Shown: in pieces, positions 13,299 to 17,649 of the stretch
Layout of the letters: each line of letters starts with the position of its first letter
How positions within the stretch are numbered: position 1 is the stretch's first letter
Assembly (NCBI GenBank): GCA_036794395.1
Contig: DAIRGS010000147.1
Location: forward strand, 1 to 17,649
Length of the DNA stretch: 17,649 nucleotides
Direction of reading: 5' to 3'
DNA from: DASXMX01 sp036794395
GTDB lineage: Bacteria; Planctomycetota; Phycisphaerae; Tepidisphaerales; Tepidisphaeraceae
Program-made: the position numbers and the translations under genes
The notes under the pieces: model-generated
What the model was told of the DNA's origin: nothing
What the model saw: only the letters and a program-made list of their open reading frames with translations
Database searches by the model: none

Positions 13299-14033
13299 TT
13301 GTCCGACAACGATCCGGGAACTGCATTGGTGATCGGCGGCAGCAGGGGGATCGGGCGGGCGGTTGCGCTGAGACTGGCACGCGCCGGTTTTGATATCTGG
13401 CTTACCTATCGGAGCAAACACGAACAGGCCGCCGAGGTGAAGCTTGAAATTGAGAACATCGGGCGGCTTTGCGAATTGTTGTGTTTTGACGTCGGCGACC
13501 GGGCGGCAACCGATGCCGCCCTGCGCGATCGCGCCGAGAAAACCTCCCCGGCGGTCGTGGTCTTCAATGCGGGCGTAACACGGGACAACTTGCTGGTTTG
13601 GATGAAACCCGAAGAGTGGAGCGACGTCATCCGCACTGATCTAGATGGTTTTTTTAACGTAACCAGCGCCATTTTGTTTTCGATGATTCGCGCCCGGCGC
13701 GGGCGGATTGTCGCCGTGTCTTCTATCTCGGGACAGGTTGGCCAGGCGGGGCAGGTCAATTACTCGGCCGCCAAAGCCGGCCTCATCGGGGCATGCAAGG
13801 CGCTGGCGCGTGAAGTGGGTAAGCGAAATATCTGCGTGAATGTGGTAGCGCCCGGTCTGATCGAGACAGACATGACCGAGCACCTTCCTAAAGACAAGAT
13901 CCTGCCAATGATCCCCTTGGGCCGCATTGGCACGGTCGATGATGTCGCTTCAGTCATCGAGTTTCTTTGTCGGGAGCCTTCGATGTACATTCATGGGCAG
14001 GTGATTGGTATTAACGGAGGTCTTGCTACCTAA
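13299..14033 (+). CDS. fabG: FabG-type 3-oxoacyl-ACP reductase (ApeQ-like)
   Basis: 244 aa from TTG 13299, the exact usual FabG length; a purine-rich AGGAAAGGGAG sits just before it. Classical short-chain dehydrogenase motifs: GGSRGIG (13-19) for NAD(P)H binding, NAG (90-92), and the catalytic set N120, S142 (in VSSISG), Y155 and K159 (YSAAK). VAPGLIETDMT (183-193) is the standard FabG stretch. It would reduce the 3-keto group made by the ketosynthases to a 3-hydroxyl, the substrate of the two dehydratases. In aryl-polyene systems the dedicated reductase is ApeQ; no enoyl reductase accompanies it here, as expected if the double bonds are kept. Whether this is the housekeeping fabG cannot be settled, but its cluster position suggests a dedicated copy. 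It has its own promoter and is divergent from the methyltransferase. Confidence 0.92.
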   Translation: MSDNDPGTALVIGGSRGIGRAVALRLARAGFDIWLTYRSKHEQAAEVKLEIENIGRLCELLCFDVGDRAATDAALRDRAEKTSPAVVVFNAGVTRDNLLVWMKPEEWSDVIRTDLDGFFNVTSAILFSMIRARRGRIVAVSSISGQVGQAGQVNYSAAKAGLIGACKALAREVGKRNICVNVVAPGLIETDMTEHLPKDKILPMIPLGRIGTVDDVASVIEFLCREPSMYIHGQVIGINGGLAT

Positions 14034-14045
14034 ATGACCGTGCTC

Positions 14046-14283
14046 GATTCCGCGCCTTTTCGTGGCATGGGCTTCCAGCCCATGGACAAGGGGGATGATT
14101 TCCAGCGACGGGTTCGATGTGGGAAAACCAAGATTCGACACCAGGACAACCTTCTGAATTTGCGGGAAGAGAATGAACCGTCAAGGAAAGTTGGTCTTCC
14201 CACATCTCACCCGTCGCCGGACCCGAAGCGTCCCCGTCCACGGCCTAGAAGGCCGTGCCACTTGAAAGCAATGGCGCGGAATC
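14046..14283. repeat. 238-bp nested palindromic repeat filling the fabG-oxidoreductase gap
   Basis: The 307-bp gap 14034-14340 holds no convincing gene. It is mostly an imperfect palindrome: 11-bp perfect terminal inverted repeats (14046-14056 and 14273-14283, GATTCCGCGCC), a hairpin CATGGGC-TTCCA-GCCCATG (14066-14084) near the left end and CACGGCC-TAGAA-GGCCGTG (14239-14257) near the right, and 27-nt inner arms (14105-14131 and 14191-14217) with three mismatches. It resembles a MITE or composite REP element. A TATAGT hexamer at 14295-14300 just outside may serve as a -10 for the next gene, but I see no -35. Confidence 0.8.
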
Positions 14284-14340
14284 ACGCACTGTCATATAGT
14301 TCTGTGGTGAGCTCTGAACGATGCCGGTAAGGATCAGTTC

Positions 14341-15861
14341 ATGAAAAGTTACGATTACATCGTCGTCGGCAGCGGAATCACCGGCCTAACCGCTGCCCGA
14401 GTTCTTTCGCAGCATGGCAAGAGCGTGCTGCTGCTGGAGAAGGCCACGATCCTTGGCGGCTCACTCGCCCGATTCCGCATCGAGGGCATTCCCTACGATG
14501 TTGGTTTCCACTTCACGGGCGGCTTCACCGACAACCGCGATGGCGTGCTGGATTACATGCTTTCGCTGCTGGGCGTTCGCGATCAGATTCATCCGCTGTT
14601 TTTTCCGCGGGATGCGTCTCACCACATGATTTTTCCGTCCCTCAATGCCAGCTACACGGTCCCGAGCGGCATAGAGACGATGCAGGAAAAGCTGAAGAAG
14701 GATTTTCCAAAAGAGCGCGCGGGGTTGGAGCGGTATTTCGAGCGGTTCTGGAATGTGGTGAATGCGACGCCGTCATTGAACCTCACCGGGTTCGACGAGT
14801 TTCCCAAGCCAATCAGCGAGGACGTGATCACGTTGAAGGACGTGACCGACCAGTGCGTATCGGATCCGATGCTCAAGACGATTCTCGGCGGGCTGTGCAT
14901 GTGCTACGGTACCCGTCCCAACGAGGTCTCGTTTACCAACCATTGCCGCGTGAGCTATGGGCTTCAGGATTCGCTGGCGCGGGTGGAGGATGGGGGCGAT
15001 GCGTTTGTTGATGCGCTGGTTCACGTGCTTCAGCAGGACAACGTGGACATCCGAACTCGAACGTCGATTCAGCAGTGCACGGATGTGAAAGATCGAAAGG
15101 TCCAGCGTTTCGTGCTGACAGATGGGTCGGAAGTATCCGCCAAGGCGTGCATCTTCACAATTCATCCCAAGAGCATTCTGGCGACGCTTCCCAAAGAGAA
15201 TCTCTCAAAGGGCTTCCAAAATCGCGTGAACGATTTTGAGCCCAGTGATGCGTTTTTCACGGTGTACGGCGCGATCGATCATCCCGCGGACGGCGGTGCG
15301 ATGACGCTGGTTTCGATTCTTCCGGATACGGATCTCGACGACATGCTGACCTGCCACACCCCAGAGCCGGTCGACGGCCCGATGATGGTGCTTCGGAGCC
15401 GGGAGAAGGACAGCGACGGGCATCTGGTGCATACCGTGACCGCGCTGGAAGTGGCCTTTGTGGATACCTGCAAGCAGTGGGAGAGCACGAAGCTGAAGCG
15501 CCGCCCGCCGGAGTATTATGATTATAAGGAAAAGCGGGGCAAATCGATCGTAAGGCGGATGCACGAGCACATCGCCGAGTGTCGCGAGATGCGCGTGATC
15601 GACACGGCCTCGAGTCTTACGTATCGCGACTATCTGCACAACCCCGATGGCAGCGCCTACGGCATCCGACAGAAAATCGGGCAGTTTAACGTGGTCGGGA
15701 GGCTGCCGCTGACCAACATTTACGCGGCAGGGCAGAGCGCTTTGCTGCCGGGTGTGTTGGGAGCGATGATGTCGGCGTTGTTTGTCTGCCGGAACCTTCT
15801 GGGGCGCGAGGTGTTTGGCGAGTACTTGAACAGTAAACCATGTCTTTCCACCGCGCGGTAA
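14341..15861 (+). CDS. FAD-dependent oxidoreductase, phytoene desaturase/carotenoid isomerase (CrtI/CrtISO/RetSat)-like
   Basis: 506 aa; AAGGA (14329-14333) is 7 nt before ATG 14341. The N-terminus is a dinucleotide-binding fold: YIVVGSGITGLTAARVLSQHG (6-26), with LLLEK (30-34) at the end of strand 2 and GGSLARF (39-45) as the second FAD-contact loop of CrtI proteins. The C-terminus has the matching FAD motif NIYAAGQSALLPGVLGAMM in the last 45 residues. Length is typical for CrtI, CrtISO and retinol saturase. These enzymes desaturate, isomerise or saturate conjugated polyenes. In a polyene-making cluster the substrate is most likely the polyene chain itself rather than a carotenoid, since no phytoene or squalene synthase is present. 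The reaction is not predictable. The stop lies 22 bp inside the next ketosynthase gene. Confidence 0.88.
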   Translation: MKSYDYIVVGSGITGLTAARVLSQHGKSVLLLEKATILGGSLARFRIEGIPYDVGFHFTGGFTDNRDGVLDYMLSLLGVRDQIHPLFFPRDASHHMIFPSLNASYTVPSGIETMQEKLKKDFPKERAGLERYFERFWNVVNATPSLNLTGFDEFPKPISEDVITLKDVTDQCVSDPMLKTILGGLCMCYGTRPNEVSFTNHCRVSYGLQDSLARVEDGGDAFVDALVHVLQQDNVDIRTRTSIQQCTDVKDRKVQRFVLTDGSEVSAKACIFTIHPKSILATLPKENLSKGFQNRVNDFEPSDAFFTVYGAIDHPADGGAMTLVSILPDTDLDDMLTCHTPEPVDGPMMVLRSREKDSDGHLVHTVTALEVAFVDTCKQWESTKLKRRPPEYYDYKEKRGKSIVRRMHEHIAECREMRVIDTASSLTYRDYLHNPDGSAYGIRQKIGQFNVVGRLPLTNIYAAGQSALLPGVLGAMMSALFVCRNLLGREVFGEYLNSKPCLSTAR

Positions 15862-17075
15862 TTACCGGGTACGGCGTCGTCAGTCCGATCGGATATTCCG
15901 TTGCGGATATGATGGCCAGCCTGGATGCCGGCGCGTGCGCGACGCGCACCATGCCCCCGAGCTGGAATCGGTTCGGCCGGCTCCAGTGCCAGGTAGGTTC
16001 GCCCATCGAGCTGCGCGATCCCAAAGGCATTCCCCGGCAGCAACGCCGGACTATGAGCCCGATGAGCATCATGGCGTGCCAGGCAGCGCGGATGGCGCTG
16101 GAACACGCCGGGCTGGATCCCGCGGCCATTCCCAGCGACCCCCGTTTCGGATGCATCATGGGCTCCACGACCGGCAGTCCCCAGGCGCTGGCCCGCACCT
16201 ACCAGATGCTTTTCGCAAACAACGATTACATGCAACTCGGCGCATCTGAATTCTTTCAATGCGTGTCGCACACAGTTGCATTGAACGTGGCCCAGTATTT
16301 CGGTGTGAAGGGCGTTGTCTCCGCCACATCGGCGGCATGTGCATCAGGGCTTCAGGCAGTGGGGGCGGCGTTCGATCAGGTGCGCCTGGGTCGGCAGGAT
16401 GTGGTCCTCTGCGGCGGGGGGGAAGAGCTTCACGAAACCGTCGTTGGCTCGTTTGATATCTTGTATGCCGCTTCCAGCAAATACAACGATTCGCCTTCAC
16501 GGACGCCTCGGCCATTTGATGTGGCGCGGGATGGGCTGGTGTGCGGAGAGGGCGCGGGCGTGATCGTGATGGAAAGCTACGACCATGCCATCAAGCGGAA
16601 TGTACCCATCCTGGCAGAGGTTCGCGGGTATCACACATGCAGCAACGGCACGCATGTCAGCCAGTCGGATGATGTGTCGATGGCCACGTGCATGAATCTG
16701 GCGCTGTCTTCAGGCGGGATGACGGCCAAAGACGTCGGCTACGTGAACGCACACGCCACCGGCACGACCCAGGGCGATGCCGCCGAGGCCCGCGCGATTG
16801 GAGCGGTATTTGGCGCGGGCGTTCCAGTCAGCAGCCTTAAAGGCAATATGGGGCACACCCTGGGTAGCTCGGGCCCGATCGAACTGGCCGCGACAATCGA
16901 AATGATGCGGCGGGGGGTAATCTATCCCACGCATAACCTCGAAGAAATCGATCCAGCTTGCGGCGGAATCCTCCATGTTCGCGAAAAACTAGCCCGCCCG
17001 TTCGCGGCATTTCTCAAAAACAGCTTTGCTTTCGGCGGCATCAACTCGGCTATTGCTTGCATCGTTCCGGATTGA
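15840..17075 (+). CDS. Beta-ketoacyl-ACP synthase, stand-alone (FabF/ApeR-like)
   Basis: 411 aa, usual FabF length. ATG 15840 overlaps the end of the oxidoreductase gene by 22 bp, so translation is probably coupled; no Shine-Dalgarno is visible. All catalytic residues of an elongating KS are in place: Cys167 in TSAACASGL, His305 in NAHATGTTQGD, Lys334 and His339 in LKGNMGHTLGSSG, and the NSFAFGGIN loop (394-402). The residues flanking the Cys and the GEGAG loop (236-240) are standard. In aryl-polyene synthesis a second, homodimeric KS (ApeR) works beside the KS-CLF pair and is proposed to act at early elongation; this copy fits that role. It is distinct from the fused KS on the minus strand, which lacks the same loop sequences. 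Confidence 0.92.
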   Translation: MSFHRAVITGYGVVSPIGYSVADMMASLDAGACATRTMPPSWNRFGRLQCQVGSPIELRDPKGIPRQQRRTMSPMSIMACQAARMALEHAGLDPAAIPSDPRFGCIMGSTTGSPQALARTYQMLFANNDYMQLGASEFFQCVSHTVALNVAQYFGVKGVVSATSAACASGLQAVGAAFDQVRLGRQDVVLCGGGEELHETVVGSFDILYAASSKYNDSPSRTPRPFDVARDGLVCGEGAGVIVMESYDHAIKRNVPILAEVRGYHTCSNGTHVSQSDDVSMATCMNLALSSGGMTAKDVGYVNAHATGTTQGDAAEARAIGAVFGAGVPVSSLKGNMGHTLGSSGPIELAATIEMMRRGVIYPTHNLEEIDPACGGILHVREKLARPFAAFLKNSFAFGGINSAIACIVPD

Positions 17076-17121
17076 TATCTTCATACCGCAAGCAAACTTA
17101 TCATTTAAGGGAGTTGGTTTT

Positions 17122-17523
17122 ATGACAAAGAACTGGTGCGGTTCGTTGGCAGTAGCGTCGCTCATGGTTGTTGCAGGCTGCTCACACAATTCACCCTCGT
17201 CGACCGAGCCGGCAAAGCAGGAAACGGCTGAGTCCCAACCAGTCCTTCATCCCGCTCCCGAAGGCACCCCGTTCGCCAAGATCAAAGAAGGCATGTCAAC
17301 TGATGAGGTGACCGGCCTGATCGGGCGTCCCGATGCAGTCGGTGGATATGTGACGGGTAAGGCCTTTATCCCATTCCACTACGGCGGAGACACACACCGC
17401 ACGATTTACCGGTATAAGGGTCAAGGCACGATCATTTTCTCGTCAAACGGTAGATTCTCCGGCGGCGGGATGGGAGTCCTCAGCGTGGATTACGATCCGA
17501 ACGAAACCGGCAAAGACCAGTAG
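17122..17523 (+). CDS. Small BamE/SmpA-like lipoprotein
   Basis: 133 aa. ATG 17122 is fixed by AAGGGAG (17107-17113) at 8 nt, the best ribosome site in the window. MTKNWCGSLAVASLMVVAGC is a lipoprotein signal peptide with lipobox VAGC; Cys20 would be lipidated. A Ser/Thr/Glu/Pro linker follows to about residue 40, then FAKIKEGMSTDEVTGLIGRPD (about 51-71), which matches the helix-turn pattern of BamE/SmpA-like domains (I..GMs..eV...lG.Pd), and several Gly-rich strands. The family commonly sits in the outer membrane or faces it. It lies 46 bp after the ketosynthase gene and may be cotranscribed, but a role in the pathway is not shown; it could simply be the next gene. Position and lipidation fit envelope work. 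Confidence 0.75.
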   Translation: MTKNWCGSLAVASLMVVAGCSHNSPSSTEPAKQETAESQPVLHPAPEGTPFAKIKEGMSTDEVTGLIGRPDAVGGYVTGKAFIPFHYGGDTHRTIYRYKGQGTIIFSSNGRFSGGGMGVLSVDYDPNETGKDQ

Positions 17524-17566
17524 TGACTCGGAGGGGTGTGTGACAGATTCGGCGGCAGCCCTTTTT

Positions 17567-17611
17567 CCCTCCACCGGTACGCCGGGGGAGGGTAGGGAGG
17601 GGGTTGTTTTT
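17567..17611 (+). terminator. Possible rho-independent terminator after the lipoprotein gene
   Basis: Stem CCCTCC-A-CCGG (17567-17577), loop TACG, CCGG-G-GGAGGG (17582-17592), with one A/G mismatch, and a GTTTTT tract ending at 17611. The T-run is 14 nt after the stem, so efficiency is doubtful; the G-rich AGGGAGGGGG between may instead belong to a dispersed repeat. The remaining 17524-17649 shows nothing else. Confidence 0.35.
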
Positions 17612-17649
17612 GGCTTTGGATTCCTTTTCCAGAGAGTACCACGCAGACC

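Noticed and set aside
1..17649. Firm call as a true aryl-polyene cluster
   Set aside because: No ammonia-lyase or acyl-ACP ligase is visible, so the aromatic starter is unproven; kept as 'aryl-polyene-like'.
1..17649. tRNA, rRNA or riboswitch genes
   Set aside because: No cloverleaf, rRNA-like core or known aptamer consensus was recognised on either strand by eye.

Overview
The window is a gene cluster of an aryl-polyene (APE)-like type II polyketide/fatty-acid pathway, apparently from a high-GC Gram-negative bacterium. Outer-membrane logic is clear: a LolA-like periplasmic carrier, lipoproteins, an LpxL-family acyltransferase and an RND/MMPL exporter. Weak or absent Shine-Dalgarno sites, TTG/GTG starts, and dispersed palindromic repeats (CCGCGGAG..., ACGGATAACACGGAT, GGCATGGGCTTCCAGCCC types) make me favour a planctomycete-like environmental lineage. 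That taxonomic guess is inference.

Left half (1-9827, minus strand) is one long operon: ACP, PlsC-type acyltransferase, a radical SAM/SPASM protein fused to an ApeP-like dehydratase, LolA-like carrier, MMPL exporter fused to a lipoprotein-like domain, ApeI-like dehydratase, 4HBT thioesterase, ketosynthase fused to a half-KS/chain-length-factor-like domain, and a GT2 glycosyltransferase that runs off the left edge. From the radical SAM gene to the GT2 every junction is an ATGA or TAATG stop/start overlap, so these seven genes are probably translationally coupled. A TTGCAT-N16-TATACT promoter can be drawn upstream of the ACP.

Middle (9928-13152) holds accessory genes on both strands: an LpxL/HtrB-type acyltransferase, a 187-bp nested inverted repeat, a small membrane protein of unknown function, a GT25-like glycosyltransferase and a membrane-anchored SAM methyltransferase. 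Right half (13243-17523, plus strand) has a FabG-type ketoreductase with its own TTGATG-N16-TATACT promoter, a 238-bp nested palindrome, a CrtI/CrtISO-like FAD oxidoreductase, a second, stand-alone ketosynthase and a small BamE-like lipoprotein.

Together: ACP carries the chain, two ketosynthases (one with a CLF-like partner domain) extend it, FabG reduces, and two hot-dog dehydratases (ApeI-like and ApeP-like) dehydrate, which is the enzyme set of a conjugated polyene synthase. The thioesterase, acyltransferases, glycosyltransferases and methyltransferase would release, esterify and decorate it; LolA/MMPL/lipoprotein would move it to the outer membrane. What is absent is as informative: no aromatic ammonia-lyase, no acyl-ACP ligase and no second ACP are visible, so an aryl starter cannot be claimed. 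What is extra is a radical SAM enzyme fused to a dehydratase and a carotenoid-type oxidoreductase. Three gene fusions (rSAM-ApeP, MMPL-lipoprotein, KS-CLF) make this a divergent version of the pathway.
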